Source: Nonomuraea endophytica (lineage in GTDB: Bacteria > Actinomycetota > Actinomycetes > Streptosporangiales > Streptosporangiaceae). From it: a DNA stretch of 64,000 nucleotides. The notes beneath the pieces are model-generated. The model saw only the letters and a program-made list of their open reading frames with translations, was not told the DNA's origin and made no database searches. How positions within the stretch are numbered: the stretch's first letter is position 1; each line of letters begins with the position of its first letter. Of the stretch, positions 8,832 to 17,012 are shown one piece after another. The position numbers and the translations under genes are program-made. Where the stretch lies: assembly GCF_014203235.1 (NCBI RefSeq), contig NZ_JACHIN010000007.1:470560-534559 (forward strand), read 5' to 3'.

Positions 8832-9751
8832 GGGCGGTCCTGGCGGTTCAGCCGCAGCTGCACGGCGGCGAAGGCCAGCAGCACGATCATGAGCATGAGG
8901 CCCAGCGCGCCGCCCGCGCCGTAGTTGCCGCCGTAGACGAAGGCGTACTGGTACATGAGGTAGGCGACGGTGAGCGTGGCGTTCTCCGGTCCGCCGAGCG
9001 TGAGCATGAACGGCTCGATGAACACCTGCATGGTGGCGACGATCTGCAGCATCAGCATGAGCAGCAGGATCAGCTTGGTCTGCGGGATCGTGACGTGGCG
9101 GATGCGCCGCCAGACCCCGGCGCCGTCGAGCTCGGCCGCCTCGTACAGCTCGCCGGGGATGTTCTGCAGCGCGGCCAGGTAGATGAGCGTGCCGCTGCCC
9201 AGGTTCATCCAGGTCGAGACGATCACCAGCGAGATCAGCGCGGTGCTGGTGGAGTCGAGCCAGGCCAGCGGAGGAATGCCCACCACACCCAGGATCTGGT
9301 TGAACAGGCCGGGCCCCGGGTCGAAGAACCACCGGAACATCAGCACCGACACGATCGGCGGCAACATCACCGGCAGATAGACCACGAAGCGCAGGTACGC
9401 CCGCGCGTGCCGCAGTTCGTTGAGCACGATCGCGATCCCGAACGGCACCACGTATCCGCACAGCAGCGCCAGGACGGTGAACTCCAGCGTGTTGAGCCAC
9501 GCCTCGCCGAAGGCGGGGTCGTCGACCACGGTGCGGAAGTTGTCCAGCCCGACCCAGGTCGGCGGGTCGATGAGGTTGGTCTGCTGGAAGCTCAGGATGA
9601 ACGTGCGCACCATCGGGTACCACGCGAACACCGCGAAGCACGCCAGCGCGGCGCACAGGAACCCGTAGGCGGTCAGGTTCCGCCGGATGGAACGGCCGAG
9701 CCGCGACGGCACATGTGCCCGCCGCCGCGTCCCGGCATCCGCGATCAGCAT
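8828..9751 (-). CDS. Sugar ABC transporter permease, MalF type
   Basis: 307 residues with a basic cytosolic N-terminus and six helices. The EAA loop ('ELYEAAELDGAGVWRRIRHV') lies near residue 200. Its ATG shares one base with the binding-protein stop (TGATG), so translation is coupled. Partner of the permease at 7971. Confidence 0.85.
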   Translation of the reverse strand: MLIADAGTRRRAHVPSRLGRSIRRNLTAYGFLCAALACFAVFAWYPMVRTFILSFQQTNLIDPPTWVGLDNFRTVVDDPAFGEAWLNTLEFTVLALLCGYVVPFGIAIVLNELRHARAYLRFVVYLPVMLPPIVSVLMFRWFFDPGPGLFNQILGVVGIPPLAWLDSTSTALISLVIVSTWMNLGSGTLIYLAALQNIPGELYEAAELDGAGVWRRIRHVTIPQTKLILLLMLMLQIVATMQVFIEPFMLTLGGPENATLTVAYLMYQYAFVYGGNYGAGGALGLMLMIVLLAFAAVQLRLNRQDRP

Positions 9752-11103
9752 CAGCTCTTGGCCAGTACGGCGTTGGCCTTGCTCTCCGCGTCGGTGAGCA
9801 GCTTGTCCACGTCGGCGTCCTTACGGCTGAGCACCGCGGACATGGCCACGTCCAGGATGGCGTAGAGCTCCTGCGCCTTCGGCGGCTCCAGCTTCGGCGG
9901 CACCGCCGCGGAACCCTCGACGAACGGCGAGAAGTTCTCCACCGGCAGCGTGGCGTGCTGCTTCTGCAGTTCGGCGATCTTCTTGCCGGACGGCGAGTCG
10001 CCGAACAGCGAGTTGTTGGGCAGCCCGACCGGGTTGCCGATCGTCTTGGCCCGCTCGTAGTTGAAGGCGCCCTGACCAGGCGTGGTCCAGTAGAAGTCGA
10101 CCCACTGCAGGCCGGCCTTCGCCTCTTCCGGCGTGGCCTTCGGGTTGATCATGAAGCCTTCGCCGCCGCTCAGCGAGGCCTTGGCCTCGGGGAAGGGGGC
10201 GATGCCGTAGTCGGCGATCTGCCCGCCGAACTTGTTGACCAGGTCGGGCACGACGTCGGGTGCGCCGAGCATCATGCCGGTCTTGCCGCTGCCCATGGCC
10301 TGCATCAGCGACTCCCAGCCGACCAGCAGCTTGGTGCCCGTGCTGTTGTCGCTCCAGCGCAGGTCCTTGAGGAACTGCAGGACGGCCTTGCCTTCGGGGC
10401 TGTTGAAGGCCGCCTGCTTGCCGTCGGGCGTCACCATTTCGCCGCCGCGGCCGTAGATGGCCTGGTTGAAGTGCCAGCCGCCGGTGTTGCCGCCGCTGTA
10501 CTCGCCGTAACCGACGAACCCGGCGCCGATCCCGGCGATCTTCTTGGCCGCTTCGCGAACCTCGGCCCAGGTCTTGGGCGGCATGTTCGGGTCGAGTCCC
10601 GCCTGGGTGAACAGCTTGCGGTTGTAAACGAGGCCGACGCTGTAGGTGCTGGTCGGGATGCCGTAGACCTTCCCGCCCGCGCTGTAGGGGGCCATAACGG
10701 CGGGGGAGAAGTCGGCGAAGTTCTTGACCTCACCGGTGAGGCCGGAGATGTCCAGCGCCTGACCCTTGGAGATCACGTCCTGGGTGTTGGTCACCGGCAC
10801 CCGGAAGACGGTCTCCATCTGGCCGCCGGCCAGCTTGGGGCCGAACGTCTTGGGGTCGAAGCACGGCTGCTGGTCCGTGCTCTCGACCGTCACGTTCGGG
10901 TGCAGCTTCTGGAAGGCGGCGACGTCGTCGTCCCAGACCTTACGGTTGCGCGGGTCACTCTTGGCCGGCTGGCACGACACCTTGATCGTCACCTTGCCGG
11001 CCTCGGTGGTCTTCGCTGCCGGCGTGGAGGACGTGCCACATGCCGTTGGTCCCGCAAGCCCCGCGATGAGGAGCAGTGCCAGGGCTCTGCGATTGCTCTG
11101 CAT
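9751..11103 (-). CDS. Sugar ABC transporter substrate-binding lipoprotein (MalE-like)
   Basis: 450 residues with a lipoprotein signal peptide and lipobox Cys at about residue 22 (AGPTAC). The remainder is a family-1 extracellular solute-binding protein. A GAAGGG ribosome site lies upstream of ATG 11103. First gene of the leftward operon binding protein, MalF, MalG, GH13 glucosidase and CMD protein; the glucosidase indicates an alpha-glucoside ligand such as maltose or trehalose. No ATPase is present, as in many actinomycete sugar operons. Confidence 0.85.
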   Translation of the reverse strand: MQSNRRALALLLIAGLAGPTACGTSSTPAAKTTEAGKVTIKVSCQPAKSDPRNRKVWDDDVAAFQKLHPNVTVESTDQQPCFDPKTFGPKLAGGQMETVFRVPVTNTQDVISKGQALDISGLTGEVKNFADFSPAVMAPYSAGGKVYGIPTSTYSVGLVYNRKLFTQAGLDPNMPPKTWAEVREAAKKIAGIGAGFVGYGEYSGGNTGGWHFNQAIYGRGGEMVTPDGKQAAFNSPEGKAVLQFLKDLRWSDNSTGTKLLVGWESLMQAMGSGKTGMMLGAPDVVPDLVNKFGGQIADYGIAPFPEAKASLSGGEGFMINPKATPEEAKAGLQWVDFYWTTPGQGAFNYERAKTIGNPVGLPNNSLFGDSPSGKKIAELQKQHATLPVENFSPFVEGSAAVPPKLEPPKAQELYAILDVAMSAVLSRKDADVDKLLTDAESKANAVLAKS

Positions 11104-11144
11104 GGATCTGACCCTTCTGGTGCGATCCCTGTGGTGTGGCCCAC

Positions 11145-11173
11145 ACGATAGGTTCGCGGACAGAAGGCTGCAA
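11145..11173 (-). promoter_or_regulatory. Promoter of the alpha-glucoside operon
   Basis: On the minus strand TTGCAG (11173-11168), a 17-bp spacer and TATCGT (11150-11145) form a plausible promoter about 40 bp upstream of the binding-protein start. The -35 box is itself the second TTGC repeat of the operator described next. Confidence 0.55.
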
Positions 11174-11195
11174 TAACTCGACAGATATACGCAAG
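11168..11195 (-). promoter_or_regulatory. MalR-type operator: TTGC direct repeats, 21-bp period
   Basis: CTTGCG (11195-11190) and TTGCAG (11173-11168) are direct repeats whose TTGC motifs start exactly 21 bp apart, covering the -35 box. Direct repeats of the CTTGCAG type are the known control elements of maltose and amylase promoters in Streptomyces. Binding by the LacI protein at 11203-12186 is inference. Confidence 0.55.
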
Positions 11196-11202
11196 ATAAC
11201 GA

Positions 11203-12186
11203 TTAGGCGCGAGCAGTCGATGACCTCACCACGAGCTCGGGCTCGAACAGCAATTCGTCGGCCGGCACGGCGGCCTTGCCGATCTGCGCGACCAGCAGGT
11301 CGACCGCCGCCCTGCCCATAGCGTCGATCGGCTGGCGGACCGTGGTCAAGGGCGGATCGGTGCAGTTCATGAGCGCGGAGTCGTCGTAGCCGATGACCGA
11401 GACGTGCTCGGGCACCGACAGCCCGGCCCGCCTGGCCGCGCGCACCGCGCCCAGCGCCAGCAGGTCGCTGGCGCAGACGATGCCGGTTACGTCCCGCCTG
11501 ACCAGCCTGGCCGCGGCCGCATGCCCGCCCTCCAGCGAGAACATCGTCTGCTCGACCAGCTCGGGATCGCCTCCGCTCGACAGGAACACGGCCAGCTTGC
11601 GCCGCGAGGGCATGTGGTCGGCGGGGCCGAGCACCATGCCGATCCGCTCGTGGCCCAGCGCGCGCAGGTGGGCCAGCGACATCTCGGCGGCCACCGTGTC
11701 GTCACAGGAGACCTGCGGGAACCCGAGGTGCTCGACGGCGGCGTTGACCAGCACCGTGGGCAGCTTGCGCTCCAGGATCAGCTCGTAGTGCCCGTGCGCG
11801 GCGTCGGCCTGCGCATAGAGGCCACCGGCGAAGACCACGCCGCTGACCTGCTGTTGCAGCAGCAAGTCAACGTACTCGGCCTCGGTCACCCCGCCGACCG
11901 TCCTGGTGCACAACACCGGCGTGAACCCCTGCTGCGCCAGCGCCCCGCCGACCACCTCGGCGAAGGCGGGGAAGATCGGGTTCTGCAGCTCGGGCAGGAC
12001 CAGGCCGACGAGCCTGGCCCGGTCGCCGCGCAACTGGCTCGGCCGTTCGTAGCCGAGCACGTCGAGGGCGGTCAGCACCGCCTCCCGCGTGGCCTCCGAC
12101 ACCCCGGGCTTGCCGTTGAGCACGCGACTGACCGTCGCCTCGCTCACTCCGACCTTCTTGGCCACCTCTGCCAGTCGTCGCGTCAT
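11203..12186 (-). CDS. LacI-family transcriptional regulator (MalR-like)
   Basis: 327 residues from ATG 12186, which places the helix-turn-helix 'RLAEVAKKVGVSEATVSRVL' at the extreme N-terminus as in the family; an in-frame ATG nine codons upstream is less likely. The C-terminal sensor domain ends with the usual 'DPPLTTVRQPIDAMGRAAVDLL' pattern. It lies immediately upstream of, and in the same direction as, the alpha-glucoside operon (99-bp gap), and TTGC repeats with the same 21-bp spacing precede both, suggesting control of the operon and itself. Confidence 0.85.
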   Translation of the reverse strand: MTRRLAEVAKKVGVSEATVSRVLNGKPGVSEATREAVLTALDVLGYERPSQLRGDRARLVGLVLPELQNPIFPAFAEVVGGALAQQGFTPVLCTRTVGGVTEAEYVDLLLQQQVSGVVFAGGLYAQADAAHGHYELILERKLPTVLVNAAVEHLGFPQVSCDDTVAAEMSLAHLRALGHERIGMVLGPADHMPSRRKLAVFLSSGGDPELVEQTMFSLEGGHAAAARLVRRDVTGIVCASDLLALGAVRAARRAGLSVPEHVSVIGYDDSALMNCTDPPLTTVRQPIDAMGRAAVDLLVAQIGKAAVPADELLFEPELVVRSSTARA

Positions 12187-12214
12187 GCGCAAATCATACG
12201 ACCATTCACGCAAG
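12187..12214 (-). promoter_or_regulatory. TTGC direct repeats upstream of the malR-like gene
   Basis: CTTGCG (12214-12209) and TTTGCGC (12193-12187) place two TTGCG motifs 21 bp apart, the same period as upstream of the binding-protein gene. A further TTTGCGC lies on the plus strand at 12227-12233. The proximal copy abuts the start codon, so binding would block initiation of translation or transcription. Autoregulation is inference. Confidence 0.45.
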
Positions 12215-12217
12215 AAA

Positions 12218-13087
12218 TTACATCAGTTTGCGCCCGCTTACATACGTGCGGCTGCGGATGCCGTCGTGGTGACGGAATCCGATCGACTCGTAGGTGGCAC
12301 GGGCCGAGGGATAGGCGTCGTCGCCGCGCGCGTTCACCCGCGCCGAGCGCGCGCCGAGCCCGCGAGCCGCGTGCAGCGCCGCCAGAGTAGCCGCCCCGGC
12401 CAGCCCGCGCCGGCGATGCGCCGGATCGGTGCCGACGGGCTCCAGCACGGCCTCCCCGCCGTCCAGCCACGCCAGGCAGAACGCCGCGGGCTCGCCGCCG
12501 TCCGTCTCCACGAGCCAGTCGAGCTCACTCCGGTACGGCCACGCCCCCATGACCTGCAGATAACTCTGGGCGCTGACCCGCGAAGGATGCTCCGGTGTGG
12601 AGAAGGCCGCCCGGTGCACCCGGGCCCGCTGCGGCGCGTCCTCCGGCCCGCTCACCGCGCGCAACCGGTATCCGGCGGGCAGCACGGGCTCGGGCAGATC
12701 GGCCAGGTCGCGGCGGAGCCGGACGAAGAACGGGGCGTCCTCGCTCTCGCGGTAGCCGTACCGGTCCAGGCGGAGGCCGCCGTCCAGCACCGTGACCGCG
12801 CGCTCGCCGGGGACCAGCCCGGCGAACCAGCCGAGCATCTCACCGGCCAGCCCGCGGTGCTCGGGGTCGAGGTCCAGGTCGAGCGAGCCCGGCAACTGGG
12901 CCCACGCCCACCCGACCGTCCGCCCGTCGTGCTCCCACAGGGCGGTCGGCCACTCCGGCTCGCGCCCGATGTGCTCGAAGCGCGACCAGGCCAGCTCGCC
13001 CGGATGCCAGTGGCCGGCGCGCGCCGACATGGCCTGCATCGCGCGCAGGTCGTCAGGTCCCCGATAGTCGTATCGCCGGTATCCCAC
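12218..13087 (-). CDS. GNAT-family N-acetyltransferase, tandem-domain
   Basis: 289 residues. The C-terminal half has the acetyl-CoA binding motif A ('GTDPAHRRRGLAGAATLAAL', about residues 218-237) followed by the 'ATYESIGFR' C-terminal motif. The N-terminal half looks like a second, degenerate GNAT domain. The acceptor is not predictable. It is upstream of the LacI gene on the same strand with a 31-bp gap. Confidence 0.75.
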   Translation of the reverse strand: MGYRRYDYRGPDDLRAMQAMSARAGHWHPGELAWSRFEHIGREPEWPTALWEHDGRTVGWAWAQLPGSLDLDLDPEHRGLAGEMLGWFAGLVPGERAVTVLDGGLRLDRYGYRESEDAPFFVRLRRDLADLPEPVLPAGYRLRAVSGPEDAPQRARVHRAAFSTPEHPSRVSAQSYLQVMGAWPYRSELDWLVETDGGEPAAFCLAWLDGGEAVLEPVGTDPAHRRRGLAGAATLAALHAARGLGARSARVNARGDDAYPSARATYESIGFRHHDGIRSRTYVSGRKLM

Positions 13088-13095
13088 CCCGGCAC

Positions 13096-13183
13096 CCTAG
13101 CGGCGGTGACGCAGCACTCTGGCGGCGGTAGCGCAGCACTCTGGCGGCAGTAGCGCAGCACGCTATCGGCGGTGGCGTAGCAC
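13096..13183. repeat. Four tandem copies of a 22-bp unit
   Basis: Units occupy 13096-13117, 13118-13139, 13140-13161 and 13162-13183, each a variant of GCGGYRGYGRCGCAGCAC with a four-base variable start. The last unit is the 3' end of the small membrane-protein gene (codons for VLRHRR and stop); the other three are non-coding copies between that gene and the GNAT start. The differences between units show the array is not newly formed. Confidence 0.85.
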
Positions 13184-13393
13184 CAGGAGGTCGGCCGCCG
13201 CCACCACGGCCACGAACCCGGCGATCGCCGCCTCCCAGCGCCAGACGTCCGCGCCGGTGCTCATCGCGCGCTGGACGAAGAAGACCGCCAGCGCCACGCC
13301 CACGACCAGCGCGATCACCGACAGGATCCGGCGGGCGCGCACCGGGCTGCGCGCGCTCAGCGGCTCCGTGCCCTCACGGTTGCGCAACCACAT
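13163..13393 (-). CDS. Small two-helix membrane protein
   Basis: 76 residues: a basic N-terminus, a helix at about 23-41 ('ILSVIALVVGVALAVFFVQ'), a short acidic/Trp-containing loop, a second helix at 53-71, and a basic tail ending RHRR. No family recognised. Its final codons lie in the 22-bp tandem repeat. It is 13 bp upstream of nothing else in its direction except the GNAT gene; it follows the DinB-like gene start by 13 bp, so the two may be co-transcribed with the DinB gene upstream. Confidence 0.6.
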   Translation of the reverse strand: MWLRNREGTEPLSARSPVRARRILSVIALVVGVALAVFFVQRAMSTGADVWRWEAAIAGFVAVVAAADLLVLRHRR

Positions 13394-13406
13394 GATCGGC
13401 CTCCTC

Positions 13407-14099
13407 TCAGGCCAGGCACCTCAGCGCCTCGGCGATCCGCGGGTCGGTCCCCGCGTCGGGACGGCCCACGGTCGCGTTGACGAACTCGGGGTAGGACAGG
13501 GTGGCGTCGTGGCCGTCGGCGTGCACCCGGATGTGCCCGGCCGTCTGCTCGACCCGGACCTTCGCGTCGTGCTCACCCAGGGCGAAGCGGCCCACCGCGA
13601 CCCGCCAGAGCGTCCTGCCCTCCGCCTCGTCAGCGGTGACGGGGGCGCCGACGTCGTCGGCGTGGGTGGCGTACTCGGAGTCGTAGTGGAAGGTCTGGTC
13701 GCCGACGGGGTAGGGGCCGGCGAGGGTGTCGAGCGTCGCGTCCCGGCCCAGGGCGCGCATGCGGGCGCGGGTCTCGCCGTTCTTCTCCCGCCATTCGGCC
13801 AGAACGCCGGCCAGGGGTACGGCGCGGCGCTGCCGTACACACCACTCGTTGAAGTCGTTGAAGCCGGTGACGCCCTCGCCCGCCAGGCGGGTCATGAGCT
13901 GCTGCACGGTGCCGTCGAGGGCGGCGTGGTTGTACATCTCCTCGCCGGCGAGGTGGCCGAGCACGTCGCGCACCGACCATCCTGCACAGCGCGACGGCCG
14001 TTCCCACCCGGCGGCGTCGACGCCGGAGAAGAACGTGTCCAGGCGTGCGGCCTCGGCGTCGAAGATGTCGAACGGGTCGAAGTCTTTCAGCAGCTCCAT
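13407..14099 (-). CDS. Maleylpyruvate-isomerase-family mycothiol-dependent enzyme (DinB fold)
   Basis: 230 residues. The N-terminal four-helix DinB domain carries the signature 'CAGWSVRDVLGHLAGEE' (His near 50) and 'FHYDSEYATHADDVG' (His/Asp near 145-150), which supply the metal ligands in mycothiol-dependent maleylpyruvate isomerases and S-transferases. The C-terminal ~80 residues form the second domain common in this family. The substrate is unknown; thiol transfer or detoxification is likely. Mycothiol dependence agrees with an actinobacterial host. Confidence 0.75.
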   Translation of the reverse strand: MELLKDFDPFDIFDAEAARLDTFFSGVDAAGWERPSRCAGWSVRDVLGHLAGEEMYNHAALDGTVQQLMTRLAGEGVTGFNDFNEWCVRQRRAVPLAGVLAEWREKNGETRARMRALGRDATLDTLAGPYPVGDQTFHYDSEYATHADDVGAPVTADEAEGRTLWRVAVGRFALGEHDAKVRVEQTAGHIRVHADGHDATLSYPEFVNATVGRPDAGTDPRIAEALRCLA

Positions 14100-14138
14100 A
14101 CCCTTCTAGCTACCTCGCTGAGGCCGTCGTGAACATGC

Positions 14139-14171
14139 GAGAGCCCGGCCCCCTTGCGGGACCGGGCTCTC
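14139..14171 (-). terminator. Hairpin terminator
   Basis: GAGAGCCCGG (14139-14148) pairs perfectly with CCGGGCTCTC (14162-14171), with further C:G pairs inside. It lies 17 bp downstream of the stop of the secreted-protein gene and upstream of the DinB gene, so it ends transcription of the former. No U-tract is visible, as is usual in high-GC actinomycetes. Confidence 0.75.
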
Positions 14172-14187
14172 AGGTGGTGCTCAGTGC

Positions 14188-14913
14188 TTAGTGGTGCCAG
14201 CGAACGACACGCACGTAGTCACGACGGCTCTCGGAGCCGTTGAGCTCGTCGCTGCCGTTGTAGACCGCCTTGAACGTGCCGGACTTCCAGGCACGCGACT
14301 TGGCGTAGAACTTGCCGCCCCACCCGGTCTTGCCGGAGGCGACCCACTTCCAGGTGCTGTAGCCGTTGGCGCGGTAGTAGATGTTCACCTTCTCGCCGCG
14401 AGCACCCTCCCAGCCGTCGTCGTCGGCCTGGAGGCGACCGGTGTAGTGGATGTACTTGCCCTTGCGGACCTTGGACGGGTCGGCGCTGAAGCGGGTGATC
14501 CGGCTGTCGGCCTTGGTGCCCTCTTCGATGTCGACGGAGAAGTACGCCTTGTCCTCGGCGACCTTCTTGCCGTCCTTCCACGCCTCCGCGACGGCGCTCC
14601 ACTTGCCCTCGGGGTCGTTACTGTCGAACGACACGGCGAAACGCCAGCTGTGCTGGGTGACGGTCTTCTCGCTGAGAGTGCGGAAGCTGTCGCCCTCGGG
14701 CTGGACCTTCACCGTGACCTTGTCCACGTCCGACGACGCGTTGACCCTGATGAACGCGTCCTCCTCGCCGCCCTTGGGGACGACGACCGGGTTCGGCGAG
14801 ATGCTCTGGATGTCTACGGATGACGTCTTCTGCTGAGCGGAAGCGGCGCCACCGGTGAGCAGCATCGCGCCGCCGACCATGGCTGAGATGACGCCGACTG
14901 CAATCTTCTTCAT
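14188..14913 (-). CDS. Secreted protein of unknown function
   Basis: 241 residues from ATG 14913 (GAGAGG upstream). A classical signal peptide (MKKIA..., hydrophobic core, cleavage after ASA near residue 26) predicts secretion. The N-terminal half is Ig-like in pattern ('SPNPVVVPKGGEEDAFIRVNA'), the C-terminal half is rich in Trp, Tyr and Lys with 'KVNIYYRANGYSTWKWVASG', resembling the beta-sandwich domains found in actinomycete extracellular proteins. No catalytic motif. It stands alone with its own terminator downstream. Confidence 0.75.
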   Translation of the reverse strand: MKKIAVGVISAMVGGAMLLTGGAASAQQKTSSVDIQSISPNPVVVPKGGEEDAFIRVNASSDVDKVTVKVQPEGDSFRTLSEKTVTQHSWRFAVSFDSNDPEGKWSAVAEAWKDGKKVAEDKAYFSVDIEEGTKADSRITRFSADPSKVRKGKYIHYTGRLQADDDGWEGARGEKVNIYYRANGYSTWKWVASGKTGWGGKFYAKSRAWKSGTFKAVYNGSDELNGSESRRDYVRVVRWHH

Positions 14914-15088
14914 GAGGGTGCTAATCCTCTCCCCGTTCTCTGGAGCCGGCTCGGGATAGCCAGCTCCTCTACTACTTTGAGGCACCGGAAGTGGAAAAGG
15001 TTGTCTAAAGTTACGAGAAATATTTGATCACGGTCCCGACCAGGGGTGAAGCGCAAAAATCCGTTATGTGCGGCTACAGTCAGGCCCC

Positions 15089-16000
15089 ATGACCGATGTC
15101 TACACCCTGGGCGCCGTCATGGGTGTCGTCTCCAGCGGCCGGGTCCGCCACGACAACGAGGCCAGGCTCGACGTGTGCGGGCCGGAGTTCTCCCTGGCCA
15201 TAGGCCTGTCGCGGCTCGGGCACCAGGTGGCCTTCCTCGGCAAGGTGGGCGCCGACGAGCTCGGCGCGCGGGCGCTTTCCGTGCTGCGCGGCGAGGGCGT
15301 GGACATCGCCGACACCCGGGTGGACGACAGCGCCACCACCGGGCTGCTGCTGAAGGAGTCGCGGGTCGGATACCCCGGCCTGACGTCCTACTACCACGGC
15401 GGTTCCGCGGGCACGCGCCTGTCGCCGGGCAACGTCCCGATCGACAGGATCGGGGCCGCGCGGCTGCTCCACATCACCGGGACCACCGCGGCGCTCGGCC
15501 GCGACTGCCTGGAGGCGGTACGCATCGCGGTCACCGCCGCGCGCAACGCCGACGCCCTGATCTCCTTCGCCGTCACCTACCGGCCCTCGCTGTGGCCGTC
15601 GGTACGCGAGGCGGAGGAAGTCCTGAGCGAGCTGGCCCGCGCCTCCCACCTGCTCTTCGTCGACCAGGACGAGCTCGACCTGGTCAAGCCCGCCCTCACG
15701 CCCGAGCGCGAGGTGGTGGTGAGCCGGGGCGCGAAGGGTTTCAGCGTGCGCGCCGACCGGATGCGCTTCGACGTGCCGCGTACGCAGGTTCCGGTCGTGG
15801 ACGTGGCGGGGTCGGAGGAGGCGTTCGCGGCCGGTTACATCTCGGCAGCCCTGGACGGGCTCACCCCGCCCGAGCGGCTGGCGCGCGGCAGCATGCTCAG
15901 CGCCGCGGCCACGACCGGTGCCAGCGAGTGGCAGACGCTACCGGCCCGCGCCGACCTCTCACGGTTCGGCGCGGGTACGGCGCAGGCGGGCGGGGCCTGA
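15089..16000 (+). CDS. PfkB-family carbohydrate kinase homologue with altered active site
   Basis: 303 residues from ATG 15089; GTG 15068 is an in-frame alternative and neither has a clear ribosome site. The ribokinase fold is shown by 'PEFSLAIGLSRLGHQVAFLGKVGADELG' spread over residues about 30-57 and by the C-terminal 'AFAAGYISAALDG'. The family's anion-hole and catalytic-base motif (G-A-G-D) is here G241-S242-E243-E244, so the catalytic Asp is replaced by Glu and the anion-hole Gly by Glu. It may be inactive, regulatory or act on another substrate. Convergent with the L31 gene (11-bp gap). Confidence 0.75.
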   Translation: MTDVYTLGAVMGVVSSGRVRHDNEARLDVCGPEFSLAIGLSRLGHQVAFLGKVGADELGARALSVLRGEGVDIADTRVDDSATTGLLLKESRVGYPGLTSYYHGGSAGTRLSPGNVPIDRIGAARLLHITGTTAALGRDCLEAVRIAVTAARNADALISFAVTYRPSLWPSVREAEEVLSELARASHLLFVDQDELDLVKPALTPEREVVVSRGAKGFSVRADRMRFDVPRTQVPVVDVAGSEEAFAAGYISAALDGLTPPERLARGSMLSAAATTGASEWQTLPARADLSRFGAGTAQAGGA

Positions 16001-16011
16001 GCGGGCCATCC

Positions 16012-16272
16012 TTACTTGGTGCCGTAGCGCTGCTTGAAGCGCTCGACGCGGCCCGCGGTGTCCATGACCCGGCCGCGGCCGGTGTAGAAGGGGTGGCTGG
16101 CGGAAGAGACGTCCACGTCCACCACCGGGTAGACGCGGCCGTCCGTCCACTCGATCGTCTGGGCGCTGGCCCTGGTCGATCGGGTGAGGAAGGCGTAGTC
16201 CCCACTCTTGTCGCGAAGGCTCTTGTCGCGGAAGACGACCGGGCGGTATTCGGGGTGCAGGTTCTTCTTCAT
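16012..16272 (-). CDS. rpmE2: 50S ribosomal protein L31 type B (zinc-free form)
   Basis: 86 residues. It has the L31 pattern ('MKKNLHPEYRPVVFRDKS', 'SSASHPFYTGRGRVMDTAGRVERF') but contains no cysteine, which identifies the C-minus paralogue that replaces zinc-binding L31 when zinc is short. ATG 16272 is the natural start; longer frames run into the control region. A Zur-type box lies 17 bp upstream, overlapping the end of the SDR gene. Role: ribosome component freeing zinc under limitation. Confidence 0.92.
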   Translation of the reverse strand: MKKNLHPEYRPVVFRDKSLRDKSGDYAFLTRSTRASAQTIEWTDGRVYPVVDVDVSSASHPFYTGRGRVMDTAGRVERFKQRYGTK

Positions 16273-16288
16273 GGCCGCCTCAACCATG

Positions 16289-16303
16289 TGGCAATGGTTT
16301 TCA
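16289..16303. promoter_or_regulatory. Putative Zur box
   Basis: TGGCAATGGTTTTCA matches 12 of 15 positions of the actinobacterial Zur consensus TGAAAATGATTTTCA. It lies 17 bp before the ATG of the cysteine-free L31 gene, the classical Zur target, and overlaps the stop codon of the SDR gene. Confidence 0.7.
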
Positions 16304-17011
16304 TTCCCTGGCTTCGGGGTCGAGTCCGAGCACTGTCCTGCCGCCGTCCACCGGGACCGTCGCGCCGTTGACGAACGACGACTCGTCCGACAGGAGGAAC
16401 GCCACTACCGTCGCGATCTCCTCCGCTCTGGCCACCCTGCCCAGCGGGTGGAGGCGGGCCATCTCGCGCTCGATCTCCGGGGTGGTCATCTGGTCGTGGC
16501 GGCCTGTGGCCACCGAGCCCGGGGCCACGGCGTTGGCCCGGATGCCGTGCTTGCCGTACTCGACTGCCAGGGATCTGGTCAGGCCCTCGATCGCCGCCTT
16601 GGCCGTGGCGTAGGGGAGGGCGCCTGGGACGGCTCTGGTTGCCTGGTGGGAGGTGAGGTTGACGATGGCGCCGGCCGTACCGGATCGGAGGAAGGTCTGG
16701 ACGGCGACGGCGCAGCCGACGACGGCGAGGTCGAGGTTGGCGGCGATCAGGTGGCGCACGTGCTCGACGGGCGCGTCGTGGAGTGAGGCGTCGCCGAAGA
16801 CGGCCGCGTTGTTGACCCAGCCGGTCAGCGGGGCCGCCTGGCGGGCCGCCTCGCGCGCCACCTGTTCGTCGGCGGCGTCGCCGAGCACCTGGATCACGCG
16901 GTCGTCGTGCTGGTCGAGGGGTTCCCGGTCGATGACGACGACGGTGCCGGGCAGGCGTTCGACGATGGCGCGCCCGATCCCTTTGCTGCCTCCTGTTACG
17001 ACATAGCCCAT
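16301..17011 (-). CDS. Short-chain dehydrogenase/reductase
   Basis: 236 residues. Rossmann NAD(P) motif TGGSKGIG (residues 6-13), NNAA near 67, catalytic Ser in 'NLTSHQA' and YATAK (Tyr/Lys pair near 135-139), and the family-typical 'IRANAVAPGSVATG' and 'NGATVPVDGGRT'. A classical cytosolic SDR oxidoreductase; substrate unknown. Divergent from the MFS gene with a short dyad in between; just upstream of the L31 gene. Confidence 0.85.
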   Translation of the reverse strand: MGYVVTGGSKGIGRAIVERLPGTVVVIDREPLDQHDDRVIQVLGDAADEQVAREAARQAAPLTGWVNNAAVFGDASLHDAPVEHVRHLIAANLDLAVVGCAVAVQTFLRSGTAGAIVNLTSHQATRAVPGALPYATAKAAIEGLTRSLAVEYGKHGIRANAVAPGSVATGRHDQMTTPEIEREMARLHPLGRVARAEEIATVVAFLLSDESSFVNGATVPVDGGRTVLGLDPEARE

Positions 17012-17012
17012 A

